Assembly (NCBI GenBank): GCA_963995505.1
Contig: OZ023180.1
Coordinates: 8,839,263-8,903,262 of the forward strand
Length of the DNA: 64,000 nucleotides
Origin: Hypericum androsaemum
Lineage: Eukaryota > Streptophyta > Magnoliopsida > Malpighiales > Hypericaceae
Direction: 5' to 3'
Shown here: positions 1-10,324 of the stretch, one piece after another
Position numbering within the stretch: the stretch's first letter is position 1
How the letters are laid out: each line of letters begins with the position of its first letter
Notes under the pieces: model-generated
What the model saw: the letters and a program-made list of their open reading frames with translations, nothing else
Told to the model about the DNA's origin: nothing
Databases searched by the model: none
Program-made: the position numbers and the translations under genes

Positions 1-1
1 A

Positions 2-3000
2 GAAAATATTTTTCACACAAGGTGCTATGTCAAAGACAAGGTGTGTAGTGTCATCATAGATGGAGGAAGTTGTGCTAATGTTGCAAGCACTACTATGGTG
101 GAGAAGTTAGGGTTACTCACGGGAAAACACCCTAAGCCTTACAAACTACAATGGCTGAATGATAGTGGAGAAGTACGAGTGATGAAGCAAGTATTGGTAG
201 CATTCCGCATTGGCAACTATGAGGATGAAGTGTTGTGTGATGTTGTACCAATGCAAGCTGGTCACCTATTGTTAGGAAGGCCGTGGCAGTTTGATAGGAA
301 AGTGCATCATGATGGCTACACCAACAAGTATTCATTTATACTTAAGAAGAGAGTAATCACCTTGGCACCCTTGTCACCATCACAAGTTTGTGAAGATCAA
401 CGTCAGTTGCAAAAAGAAAGTGAAGAGCAAAGAGAGCGTGACAAGAAGAAAAAGAATGAGAGGAGAGAAGAAGCCGAAAAAAAGATAAGAAAAACGGCCA
501 ATGGAGAGGAAAAGATTGAGAAAACAAAAGAAGCCGGAAAAACAGAAATTAAAACGGCCAAAGAGAGAAAAAACGAGAGTTGGAAAAAGAGTTACTATGT
601 GGGAACAAGTGATATTAAGCAAGCGTGCTTTACAAAGAAGCCTATGATCTTACTTCGGTATAGGGAGGCACTTTTAAACACTAACGAGCTTGAACCACAT
701 GTACCTAGTACGGTTGTGTCTCTTTTGCAGGATTACAAGGATGTCTTTCCCGACGAGCTACCACCTGGTTTGCCACCTATTCGTGGGATTGAACATCAAA
801 TAGACTTTGTCCCGGGAGCTACCATACCTAACCGTCCCGCATATAGAAGCAATCCTGAAGAGACAAAGGAGCTTGAGAAGCAAGTCAACGAGCTGTTGGA
901 GAAAGGGTACGTAAGAGAGAGCATGAGTCCATGTGCTGTTCCAGTCCTACTTGTGCCCAAGAAGGATAAAACATGGAGAATGTGTGTTGATTGCCGAGCA
1001 GTCAACAACATAACGGTAAAATATCGTCACCCTATCCCTCGTTTAGATGACATGTTAGATGAGTTGCATGGTTCTTGCATGTTTTCTAAGATTGATTTGA
1101 AGAGTGGTTATCATCAAATTAGGATGAAAGAAGGAGATGAGTGGAAGACTGCTTTTAAAACTAAGTATGGGTTGTATGAGTGGATGGTCATGCCATTTGG
1201 TTTGTCCAACGCACCTAGCACGTTTATGCGACTCATGAATCATGTTCTACGTCCATTCATTGGTAAATTTGTAGTTGTTTACTTTGATGATATACTCATC
1301 TATAGCAAGAACGTGGGGGATCATCTAGAACATTTGAAATCTGTCTTAGATGCACTTAGACAAGAACAATTGTTTGCTAACTTGAAGAAGTGCACCTTTT
1401 GTACGGATAAGCTTGTATTCTTGGGTTTTGTTGTTGGAGCTAACGGAATACAGGTTGATGAAGAAAAGATCCGAGCTATCCGTGAATGGCCAAGCCCTAC
1501 AAGTGTTGCTAATGTTAGGAGCTTTCATGGACTAGCTAGTTTTTATAGGAGATTTGTGAAGGACTTTAGTAGCATAGCCGCACCCATAACTGAAGTCATC
1601 AAGAAGAACGTGGGCTTTACTTGGGGAGAAGCTCAAGAGAAGGCTTTCCAACTACTGAAAGGGAAGTTGACTAATGCACCCTTGTTAGCTTTACCTAATT
1701 TCTCTAAGACTTTTGAAATAGAGTGTGATGCTTCTGGTGTAGGAATTGGAGCTGCCCTTATGCAAGATGGAAGACCTATTGCATACTTTAGTGAGAAACT
1801 AAGTGGTGCAACCTTGAATTACCCGACCTATGACAAGGAGTTGTACGCACTAGTTCGAGCATTGGAGACATGGCAGCATTATTTGTGGCCCAAGGAGTTC
1901 GTGATTCACACTGATCATGAGTCACTCAAGCACTTAAAGGGGCAACACAAGCTGAACAAGAGGCATGCACGATGGGTGGAATTCATTGAGACATTTCCTT
2001 ATGTCATTCGCTACAAGCAAGGTAAGGAAAATGTAGTGGCTGATGCACTATCACGAAGGTACGCCTTGATCTCAACTCTTGATGCTAAACTACTTGGCTT
2101 TGAACACATTAAGGAGATGTATGTTGATGATGTTGATTTTGGCGAGTTGTTTAGATCAACTGAAAGAAGTGCATTTGGTAAGTTCTTTCGTAATGAAGGT
2201 TACCTATTTCGTGAAAACAAACTTTGTGTGCCTAATTGTTCGATGCGAGAATTACTAATTCAGGAGGCACATGGAGGTGGCTTAATGGGGCATTTTGGAA
2301 TTGCAAAGACCTTGGCAATGCTACAAGATCATTTCTTTTGGCCACACATGAAGAGAGACGTTGAGAGAGTTTGTGGTCGTTGCATCACTTGCAAGCAAGC
2401 CAAGTCAAAGGTAAAACCCCATGGTTTGTACACCCCACTACCTATACCTAGTGAGCCCTGGATTGATATCTCTATGGATTTTGTGTTAGGCCTACCTAGG
2501 ACTAAGCGTGGAAGAGATTCAATTTTTGTGGTAGTGGATAGGTTTTCTAAGATGGCACATTTCATTCCATGTCATAAGACTGATGATGCTTCAAACATTG
2601 CTGATTTGTTCTTTAGAGAGGTTGTTAGGTTGCATGGCATGCCTAGGACAATTATCTCTGATAGAGATGCTAAGTTCCTAAGTTACTTTTGGAAGACCTT
2701 GTGGTGCAAGTTAGGTACTAAGTTGTTGTTTTCTACTACTTGTCATCCTCAAACTGATGGTCAAACTGAAGTAGTGAATAGGACTTTGTCTACACTTTTG
2801 AGAGCACTCATTAAGCATAACATTAAGACTTGGGAAGAATGTTTGCCTCATGTTGAGTTTGCTTATAATCGTTCTGTCCATTCTGCTACTCAATTCTCAC
2901 CATTTGAGCTTGTTTATGGATTTAATCCTTTGACTCCATTGGATTTATCACCTCTACCTTCGAGTGAGCAAGTTAACTTAGATGGCAAGAAGAAAGCTGA

Positions 3001-3565
3001 ATTTGTCAAGCAGTTACATGAGAAAGCAAGAATGAACATCGAGAAGCGCACGGAGCACTATGCAAGGCAAGCAAACAAAGGAAGGCACAAGGTTGTCTTT
3101 GAGCCGGGAGATTGGGTTTGGCTACATATGAGGAAGGAGCGTTTTCCTGTACAAAGACGTTCAAAGTTGCTACCACGGGGAGATGGTCCATTCCAAGTGA
3201 TCGAACGCATCAATGATAATGCCTACAAGCTAGACCTTCCGGGTGAGTATAATGTAAGTGCTTCGTTTAACGTGGCTGACTTGAGTCCGTTTGATGTAGG
3301 TGATGATTTGAGGACAAATCCTTTTCAAGAGGAGGGGACTGATGTGAGCAAGCCTAAGGACGCACCTACTATCAAGCTTGTAGACTCGCAGCAAGTTCAA
3401 GTTCCAATTGGGCCAATGACAAGAGCACGAGCTAGGAAGTTGCAATCTGATTTCAATGGACTAATGCAAGAAGTTTGGGCTCAAGTTGGTGCGTACAAGT
3501 GCAAGGACGTGCATGAGGCACATGCAAAGCCCATGCACGTGATAGAGGCTATTTTGGAAGCTTAA
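2..3565 (+). CDS. Gag-pol polyprotein of A0, N-terminally cut by the window edge
   Basis: The open frame enters at base 2 and runs without stops to TAA at 3563-3565. Visible in order: aspartic protease with the DGGS motif at 59-70; a Lys/Glu-rich linker (about 410-590); reverse transcriptase with the catalytic YFDD near 1280-1291; RNase H with DASG at 1727-1738; integrase with an N-terminal HHCC zinc module (about 2270-2400), the first Asp in SMDF (about 2475), the second in SDRD (about 2655) and the Glu in TDGQTE (about 2755). No classical chromodomain is recognisable. The last 75 or so codons lie inside the 3' LTR and carry [12 protein letters not shown]. The product would be a polyprotein cleaved by its own protease and used for reverse transcription and integration. 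It differs from A1 at only a few residues. Confidence 0.95.
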   Translation, partial: ENIFHTRCYVKDKVCSVIIDGGSCANVASTTMVEKLGLLTGKHPKPYKLQWLNDSGEVRVMKQVLVAFRIGNYEDEVLCDVVPMQAGHLLLGRPWQFDRKVHHDGYTNKYSFILKKRVITLAPLSPSQVCEDQRQLQKESEEQRERDKKKKNERREEAEKKIRKTANGEEKIEKTKEAGKTEIKTAKERKNESWKKSYYVGTSDIKQACFTKKPMILLRYREALLNTNELEPHVPSTVVSLLQDYKDVFPDELPPGLPPIRGIEHQIDFVPGATIPNRPAYRSNPEETKELEKQVNELLEKGYVRESMSPCAVPVLLVPKKDKTWRMCVDCRAVNNITVKYRHPIPRLDDMLDELHGSCMFSKIDLKSGYHQIRMKEGDEWKTAFKTKYGLYEWMVMPFGLSNAPSTFMRLMNHVLRPFIGKFVVVYFDDILIYSKNVGDHLEHLKSVLDALRQEQLFANLKKCTFCTDKLVFLGFVVGANGIQVDEEKIRAIREWPSPTSVANVRSFHGLASFYRRFVKDFSSIAAPITEVIKKNVGFTWGEAQEKAFQLLKGKLTNAPLLALPNFSKTFEIECDASGVGIGAALMQDGRPIAYFSEKLSGATLNYPTYDKELYALVRALETWQHYLWPKEFVIHTDHESLKHLKGQHKLNKRHARWVEFIETFPYVIRYKQGKENVVADALSRRYALISTLDAKLLGFEHIKEMYVDDVDFGELFRSTERSAFGKFFRNEGYLFRENKLCVPNCSMRELLIQEAHGGGLMGHFGIAKTLAMLQDHFFWPHMKRDVERVCGRCITCKQAKSKVKPHGLYTPLPIPSEPWIDISMDFVLGLPRTKRGRDSIFVVVDRFSKMAHFIPCHKTDDASNIADLFFREVVRLHGMPRTIISDRDAKFLSYFWKTLWCKLGTKLLFSTTCHPQTDGQTEVVNRTLSTLLRALIKHNIKTWEECLPHVEFAYNRSVHSATQFSPFELVYGFNPLTPLDLSPLPSSEQVNLDGKKKAEFVKQLHEKARMNIEKRTEHYARQANKGRHKVVFEPGDWVWLHMRKERFPVQRRSKLLPRGDGPFQVIERINDNAYKLDLPGEYNVSASFNVADLSPFDVGDDLRTNPFQEEGTDVSKPKDAPTIKLVDSQQVQVPIGPMTRARARKLQSDFNGLMQEVWAQVGAYKCKDVHEAHAKPMHVIEAILEA
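3327..3339 (+). promoter_or_regulatory. Polypurine tract of A0
   Basis: The run AAGAGGAGGGGAC lies immediately before the LTR start TGATGTG. In LTR elements this tract primes plus-strand DNA synthesis. It is itself translated here (FQEEGT), because the pol frame runs through it into the LTR. Confidence 0.85.
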
Positions 3566-4144
3566 TATGCACACCAACTTCTGGATGCATGCGCACATGG
3601 AGAATCAGCAAGAATCAACCTATTTAGGCCATGCATCTTCTTGTTAGGACGTGCAATTAATTGTTATTCTATTAGATATTATTTGTTTAGATTATTTCCT
3701 ATTTTAGTTGAATAATTCGGCCAGAATCTCCTTAGAATAGGAAAGAGAGTTTTGGCCAGCCTTTGAACTCCTTTTTAAGGAGTTAGCTTGTTTAGGAATA
3801 TTTTGGTACTTTGGGAGCCTATATAAAGAGGACTCCTAGCAATAAAACGTACACATACAATTCGGAAATACTTAGCATTGGCTAGTTGAGAGTTTGATAC
3901 TCGTTTGTTCTTGCTTAGGCTGGTGAGTCGTCTTGGCCAGAATTTATCCTTCACTTATCAAGCGGATATTCCATCCCCGTTTGTGGCGTGATACGACCTT
4001 AGGTCAAGGTTCAGAAGCCCTTGCAGCGGGTTGAGGTACAAATTCGTGCCTTAGTTCGTGTAAGTTCTTGTGAGTTGTGATCTGTTCCATTCTAAAGTAA
4101 CAAACGGTCCGAGTTGTGAATCTTTTCCGCGGAGATTCATATCA
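3340..4144 (+). repeat. 3' LTR of A0 (805 bp)
   Basis: It begins TGATGTGAGC and ends ATTCATATCA, the same termini as the A1 and A2 LTRs. Its first 226 bp encode the C-terminal tail of the polyprotein. A TATA box and an AATAAA signal lie in the second half, as expected for U3/R. Confidence 0.95.
3820..3846 (+). promoter_or_regulatory. TATA box and polyadenylation signal in the A0 LTR
   Basis: TATATAAA at 3820-3827 is followed by AATAAA at 3841-3846. The same arrangement recurs in the other family A LTRs. Transcription would start roughly 25-30 bp after the TATA box. Confidence 0.7.
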
Positions 4145-6050
4145 CCTTCGTCATTTTCGGCCAGAAAAATCTTTCTTGCAATGAGACCAAAGTCTTGTCA
4201 CGACCAAGATGAGCTGAGAGAGCCCCTCCATGCAACTCCCATATTAATTGATCGCGTAAAGATGTCTTAGGAACGCACAACTGATTCCCTTTCATCAAGT
4301 AACCATCCTGCAAGAAATAATCTTCGTACCCTTGGCCATCTTTGCACTTCATCCTTCTCATATTGCTCACGAAGACAATCAAAAGCAGTGATCATTCCCC
4401 TCAATTCAGTAAGCAACATTACCCTCCTACTCAATGCATCGGCAACCACATTCAGAGTTCCACTCTTGTGCATGATTTTAAATGGAAACTTTTGCAAGTA
4501 CGTACACCAACGTGCATGCATGGGATTACTCAACTTTGATTGATCAAATAAGAATTTCAATGCTTGATGATCAGAATAAAGCACGAATTCCTTACCAACC
4601 AAGTAGTGTTCCCACGTCCTAAGAGCTCGAACAACCGCGTAGAACTCCTTTTCATAGGTGGTCCATTTTTTCCTTGGTTCACTTAGCTTCTCGCTGAAGT
4701 AAGCTAGTGGTCTCTTCTCTTGGGACAGGACAGCTCCTATTCCAAGTCCAGACGCGTCCACTTCAACTTCAAACAATTTGGCAAAGTCTGGAAGAGCTAG
4801 CACGGGTGCGGTGCTCAATTTCTCCTTCAATATCTGGAAGGCTCGATCAGCTCCCTCTCCCAACACAAAAGGAGAATTCTTCTTGAGTAGGTTCGTAAGA
4901 GGGGCAGCAATGATGCTAAAATCCCTTATGAACCTTCGATAGAAGGTTGCTAATCGAAGGAAACTCCTGACTTGACTCACGTTAGCAGGCACCGGCCACG
5001 AGCTAATAGCTTCAACCTTGGATTGGTCAACATGGATTCCTTCTTTCCCTACATTGAATCCCAAGAACAGAAGCTTCTCCTTCCAGAAACTACATTTCTT
5101 CAAGTTCATGTATAACTTATTATCTTGGAGAGCTTGAAACACATCTTGCAAATGGGTTACGTGATCCTCCTCAGTCTTGCCATAGACTAGGATATCATCA
5201 AAATACACCACAACGAAGGTGTCTAGGAAAGGCTTCAAGACTTGGTGCATAAGATGCAAAAATGTGCTCGGAGCATTGGTGAGGCCGAAAGGCATCACGA
5301 GCCATTCATATAAACCATCCCTCGTCTTGAAGGCAGTCTTCCATTCATCCCCGGGTCGGGTCCTGATCTGGTGGTAGCCACTTCGAAGATCAATCTTAGA
5401 GAAAATAGTGGCACCACTAAGATTATCCAGCATATCATTGAGCCGTGGGATTGGGAAGCGATATCCAATCGTGATCTTGTTGATTGCATGACTGTCTTTG
5501 GCACGAGAAGGGCAGGAACACCACAGGGACTAAAGCTCTCTCGCACGTATCCCTTATTCAGAATATCCTGGACTTGCTCCCTCACAATCTGATTTTCCTT
5601 CGGACTCATTCTGTAATGCGGCAAATTAGGGAGAGTTACACCCGGAATTAAATCAATCTGGTGCTGGATATCCCTCAAAGGGTGTAACCCCTCGGGCAAG
5701 TCTTCCTTCACAACCTCGGGAAACATCTCAAATAACTTCACAATCTGATCAGGCAAGGGCTCAGACTCTCCTTCTTCTGGCAATGACGTATGCTTCATCA
5801 CTATGAATTGACACCAATCTGAAGCATTTAGATCTTCCACAAACTCGCGGGAGTAAGATACCATCGTTACCAGCTGCATGGTACTGTTTAATTGGATTCT
5901 CCCTTGCTTCGGCCTCCCAGGGAGTAAGGTGAATATCTTGCTCCCCTTCTTAAGCTCGTACGTGTTCTCCTTGCCTTTGTGTATGGCCTGATTGTCAAAT
6001 TCCCACGGTCGGCCAAGGAGAATGTGGCAAGCGTCCATTTCAAGGACATC
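4145..6050 (-). mobile_element. LTR retrotransposon fragment B3 (family B)
   Basis: This is an internal segment of a family B gypsy element on the minus strand, with no LTR. Its left side is interrupted by A0 at 4144/4145. Its right side ends near 6050 within protease coding sequence, where it abuts a truncated A-type LTR with no LTR terminus and no visible TSD, so that edge is a deletion or recombination breakpoint. Confidence 0.85.
4145..6050 (-). pseudogene. Decayed pro-pol of B3 (end of protease, RT, RNase H, start of integrase)
   Basis: Read on the minus strand it starts inside the protease region (VLEMDACHILLGRPWEFD), then a linker, RT with [10 protein letters not shown] (about 5190-5220), RNase H with [13 protein letters not shown] (about 4730-4765), and the integrase zinc module (HLGRDKTL, about 4175-4200) up to the A0 insertion. 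The frame is broken twice. Near 5497 about 30 bp are missing compared with B1 (the segment between LLVPK and AINKI), and near 4350 a shift precedes integrase. The closest relatives in the window are B1 and B2. Confidence 0.85.
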
Positions 6051-6717
6051 ACGAGAACCTATGGTCCAAGTCGAACCACGCCACAAACGATGATGGGTGA
6101 ATCGTTTGATAAGTGAAAAGTTTCGCTCAAGCTAAGCAATCCAGCAATTAGCAAGAACACGCAAGGAGTATCTAACTCACAAAATTATCAATCTCAAAAG
6201 TTGTGTCCGTTTTATTGCTAGGAGACCTCCTTATATTGGCTCCAAAGTACCAAGGTATTCCTAAACAAGCTAACTCCTTAAAAGGAGCTCAAAGGCTGGT
6301 CAAAACTCTCTTTCCTACTCTAAGGATATTCTGGCCGAATTATTCAACTAAAATAGGAAATAATCTAAGCAAATAATATCTCTAATAGAATAACTAATAG
6401 TTGCACGTCCTAACAAGTAGATGCACGGCCTAAATAGGTTGATTCTTTCTGATTCTCCATGTGCGCATGCATCCAGAAGTTTGCGTGCATATCAAGCTTC
6501 AAAAATAGCCTCTATCACGTGCATGGGCTTAGCGTGGGCCTCATGCACGTCCTTGCACTTGTACGCACCATCTTGAGCCCAGACTTCTTGCATTAATCCA
6601 TTAAATTCTGCCTGAAACTTTTTGGCTCTTGCTCGTGTCACCGGTCCAATTGGTACGTGCACTTGCCGTGAGTCTTGTGGCTTGAATGTAGGTGTGTTCG
6701 TAGGTGTGCTCACATCA
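6050..6717 (-). repeat. Truncated family A LTR (A3)
   Basis: Read on the minus strand it starts exactly at the LTR terminus TGATGTGAGC (6717) and is a diverged homologue of the A0-A2 LTRs, including the translated tail with GPVTRARAKKFQ (ORF end at 6492). About 130 bp of its 3' end are missing at the B3 junction near 6050. The exact right boundary inside D pol sequence suggests an A element inserted into D (expected TSD CTCTT, 6718-6722), of which only this LTR survives. Confidence 0.75.
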
Positions 6718-8461
6718 CTCTTTCCCTTCATTGGCCATTTTCCTTTCTTTTTTTCGGCTTCTTCTCTCCGCTCAATTTTTTTCTTTTGGTCACTCTTCTT
6801 TTTCTCATCATTCTCTTTTTGTAACTTCAATTGATCTTCACACTCTTGTGACGGTGTTAATGGTGCTAATGTGATTACTCGTCGATTGAGTGTGAACGAG
6901 TACTTGTTCGTGTAGCCATCATGCTTAACCTTCCTATCAAATTGCCATGGCCTTCTGAGTAGTAGGTGACCAGCTTGCATTGGCACCACATCACATCTTC
7001 ATCTTCATATTTGCCAATTCGAAATGTCACTAGCGCTTGCCTTTCCACGCGTACTTCTCTACTATCATTCAACCACTATAGCTTGCAAGGTTTAGGGTGT
7101 TTCTTTGTGATCAACCCCAACTTTTCTACCATATTGGTGCTTGCAACATTAGTATAGCTTCCTCCATCAATAATGATGCTACACACCTTGCCCTTGATAT
7201 AACACCTTGTGTGGAAAATATTCTCTCGTTGTGCATCATCATCTCCTTCTTTTGCTTGCAAGTTCAAAGCCCTTCTTGTCACCAAAGTGAGTGCTTCCGT
7301 AGCTTGGAATTCCTCCTCGGGCAGGTCTTCCAATGAGGGAATGCTTCCATGGTCTGAGTCTTCTCCTTCTGTCTTGACCTCCCCGCTCTCTCTGAGCACC
7401 ATAACCTACTTGTTAGGAGATTGACTTGCTATGTGCCCCCTTCCTTGACATTTAAAGCACCTAATGTCTCGATTTCTTGTAGGAGGGGCTTCCACTTTCT
7501 TTTGAGAGCTGGTATTAGAACTCTCGGTCTTGTGTTCTACTTTGGCCGCCTGTGGCCTATCAAACTTTTTTGGATAATTTGGCTTCCAAGTAGCACTTGA
7601 TGTAGCTCGTGTTCCTCCCCCTTTCTTCATTAGTTTCTCTATCTTGTTGGCCACATGAACCATATCTTCCAATTCGACATAGTGTTGTAGCTCCACTTTG
7701 TCTTGAATTTCAGGATTTAGTCCATTCAAGAACCTAGCCATAGTGGCTTCACGATCCTCCTCTACGTTGGCTCGTATCATGGCCATCTCCATCTGCTTAT
7801 AGTAATCTTCCACACTCATACTTCCTTGTCGCAGTCCTTGTAACCTTTTAAAAAAATCACGGTAGTAATGATAAGGAATAAAGCGTTTCCTCATCCCAAC
7901 TTTCATCTCCTCCCATGTCTCTGTCGTATATTCTCTGTTACGTCTCCTGCTTGTGACAAATTGATCCCACCAAGTTATAGCATAGTCAGTAAATTCAGTC
8001 ACAGCCAGCTTTACCTTCTTTGCCTCGGAACAATTGTGACAATCAAACACAAATTCAATCTTCTTCTCCCATTCAAGATAAGCCTCCGGATCAGAACGAC
8101 CTACAAAGGAAGGTATTTTTAACTTGATGCTTCCCAAATTGTCATTCCCTCTCCGCCTGGCCTCCCAAGGTTGGCGTTCATTCCTCAATCTCCTAACATT
8201 CCTTGTGGAGCCTACGTCCTCATCAAAGTCAGACTCATCTCCACTCATTCCTCCCATAGGTGCTATTCTTCTTTGGGCATGAGGTATGCTTTGTGGTTGT
8301 TGGCTAGCACGTGAATTCTCTATGATATCCAGGCGTTGGTGTATTTGCTCAACCTCCGCTCTCATCATTTGTTGGAGCTTCCCCGTTAAGGCCTCCACAA
8401 ATACCTTAGGGTCAACGTTGCCCAAAGTTCCTTCTCTTTCTCCTTCGTTTTTGTGAGACAT
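6718..8461 (-). pseudogene. Decayed gag-protease of D
   Basis: It starts at ATG 8461-8459, in the same context as the C-auto and A gag starts. It contains the gag core ([20 protein letters not shown]), then a zinc knuckle [14 protein letters not shown] in which the last Cys is Ser, then an in-frame TAG near 7406-7408 where CAG is expected. Protease with IIDGGS follows (about 7160-7175), then frame breaks at about 7075 and 6990. The last coding stretch ends in the linker and reads by chance in frame into the A3 LTR. No functional product is expected. Confidence 0.85.
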
Positions 8462-8848
8462 GTTGCTACAAGAAAATTGGTTAGTTAAAATAATAATGGC
8501 TCTTTTCTCTCTAATGTGCTCACCACTCTTGCCTTTTTCCTCTCGTGACACTCTTATTGGTTCTTGCGGAGCTAGTAGAGATTAGCTTGGCCTTCGCACA
8601 CTTTAGTTGTCGAGTCCTCTACTTTCTTCTTCTTGCTTTCGTTCTTGCCTTCGCTTCTATCTTCTTGCTTCGTTTCTTCCTTCTTTTTTTGTCTTTTTTT
8701 TTGGATCAGATTACACAACCAAGAACAACTAAGTCACGAATCTGAGCACCAAACTACTACGGCAAAACAAATCAGAATACTAGAATAAACAAAGCGTTAA
8801 ACAAAAAGGATAGAAGGCCTAAAGTAGAACCAAAGCTCTGATACCAAA
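8462..8848 (-). other. 5' leader of D with primer-binding site
   Basis: The primer-binding site, TGGTATCAGAGC on the minus strand (8835-8846), lies 2 bp inside the LTR and matches the site used by plant elements primed with initiator Met tRNA. The leader is purine-rich on the coding strand. Just before the gag ATG it has a TTAACTAACC element, a pyrimidine tract and TAG (8466-8468), resembling a 3' splice site. Confidence 0.75.
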
Positions 8849-10229
8849 TGATATGAATCCCGTCAGGTATTCGCACCAACTCGGACCGTCTACTCTAGGA
8901 TGATGGTTGATCTTGACACGTCGCTTTGCGCCTTGCACCGAACCTCAGTGTTGGCTAACTTTGACCCGTAGCAATGGTGAGAACGCGAACCTTGGTCTTG
9001 AAATGAATACACCACAAACGGAGATGGGAATTCTGTTTGATAAGTACAAACGCCCTAGATTAGCAATCCAGCCCGCAAGAACAACCAGAGTATCAAAACT
9101 CACGAATTTTCTTATGCCAAAAAGTGATCGTTTATTGAATTCGTGGCTCCCTTTATATAGAGGTTAAAACTGACCTGGATAGACTCCAAAGTCAACAAGA
9201 TAAGTTCTGAAGAGCTCCAATCTTATCATACTACTTAAACTAGGTCTAAAACGAATGTTTATCTAAGAATTGAAAAAAACACAATCATTATCCACTATTG
9301 GATAACTCTTATTCCTAAACAAAAAATAACTAAAGGATATAATTTCCTAATCAAAGCCTGAAAAGGCCCATGCGTCCGCCATAGTGTATGCTATTGATAT
9401 GAATCTGATCACAAGAATATTAATTTCGTTTTTTGGATGTTTTTGAGTCTGTTTAGGAAGTTAATTATATGTTATTTTCGTTTTATAAGAGTTCTAGTCT
9501 ATTTAGGAAGTCAATAATGTGAGAATTTCGTTTCTTTAAGAGTTCAAGTCAGTTTAGGAAGGTGATTATATGATAATCACGTTTTTAAGCAATCATAAGA
9601 GTCCTAAACTTATTTTCCTTTTTAGTTTCCCTTTTTAAGTCATATTTATCTAGTTAGAAGTTATATTTAATTAGGAATCTCTTTGTAACAATCTGCCTAT
9701 ATATAAAGGCTTTATCAATGAGAATGAGGAGAATAATTTGAGTACAAAAAACGTGGGCTTTGCTCTCTTGGTTCTTCGGAACTGTTCGAACACAGCGGAG
9801 GGATTCCGTTCGTTCACCTTCGACTTATCAAGCGGATCTACATCACCGTTTGTGGCGTCTTCATCAAATCAAGGTTCTTGTTTCCCTACAGCAGCGGGTC
9901 GAGGTTGTTCATACCGAGGTTCTTGCAAAGGTGCAAACAACGGGTCGAGATTTCCATCAATCTGAACGTAGATAGATCTGGCTTTCGCGTGGATCCGTAA
10001 CAAGATTCACATCAGCTATGCATCCAAAATAACTCCAATCACGTGTATGGGCTTTGCATGGCCTCCTTGAACGTCCACGGGCTTACACGAACTGGTTGTA
10101 GTCCAAATCCCTTGCATTAATCCGTTGAGCTCAGCATGGAATGTCTTTGCTCTTGCTCTTGTGATTGGTCCAAGTGGAACTCGTACCAGTTGTGGGTCTT
10201 GTAGCTCCATAGTGGACGTGTTCACATCA
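8849..10229 (-). repeat. 5' LTR of D (C type), split by solo LTR E0
   Basis: The two parts, 8849-9394 and 10020-10229, total 756 bp and match the 748-bp C LTRs. On the minus strand it begins TGATGTGAAC at 10229 and ends ATTCATATCA at 8849. The LTR-encoded tail frame (GPITRARAKTFHAEL) is still open. The interruption is bounded by the TSD GCTAT. Confidence 0.9.
9395..10014 (+). repeat. Solo LTR E0 (family E)
   Basis: It begins TGATATGAATC and ends GATTCACATCA, is about 620 bp, and is homologous to the 631-bp LTRs of the E array near 60-64 kb. It has an exact TSD GCTAT at 9390-9394 and 10015-10019 and no internal sequence, the signature of LTR-LTR recombination. A TATATATAAA element lies near 9706. 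Confidence 0.92.
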
Positions 10230-10324
10230 CTTAAGCCCATCCAAGAGCCGATCCACAAGGTTACGTGATCCCCTGATCCGTGCCTCACTTACCTACCTAG
10301 CACCACCAAAAGCCGAGCAATATC
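10230..10324 (+). other. Leader remnant of B2
   Basis: The stretch from CATCCAAGAGCCGATCCACA to the gag ATG matches the reverse complement of the B1 leader (42523-42600 region). The upstream part of the leader, the primer-binding site and the 5' LTR are missing because D was inserted here. Confidence 0.8.

Larger units (their letters stand above)
1..4144 (+). mobile_element. LTR retrotransposon A0 (family A, Ty3/gypsy), 3' part
   Basis: This is the 3' portion of a gypsy-type element: protease, reverse transcriptase, RNase H and integrase, then a complete 3' LTR. The 5' LTR and gag lie outside the window. The right end is exact: the LTR ends in ATTCATATCA at 4144 and unrelated minus-strand B-family pol sequence starts at 4145, so A0 is inserted in B3. 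The expected right TSD is CCTTC (4145-4149); its left partner is outside the window. The protein is almost identical to A1, so this is a young copy. Confidence 0.95.
6718..10229 (-). mobile_element. LTR retrotransposon fragment D (C-auto type)
   Basis: The 5' half of an autonomous family C element on the minus strand: 5' LTR (8849-10229, split by a solo E LTR), primer-binding site, leader, gag and protease, stopping in the Lys-rich pol linker at 6718 where the A3 LTR begins. RT, integrase and the 3' LTR are missing. It was inserted into the leader of B2; the right TSD candidate is CTTAA at 10230-10234, and its partner was lost with the deleted left side. Confidence 0.85.

Noticed and set aside
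132..3445. Antisense ORFs of 60-80 codons opposite pol, recurring in A0, A1 and A2
   Set aside because: They recur only because pol is conserved; they show no domain and no start context.
6492..8848. D as a hybrid element with one A-type and one C-type LTR
   Set aside because: The A LTR begins exactly at its terminus inside the D linker, so a later A insertion with subsequent deletion explains it better.
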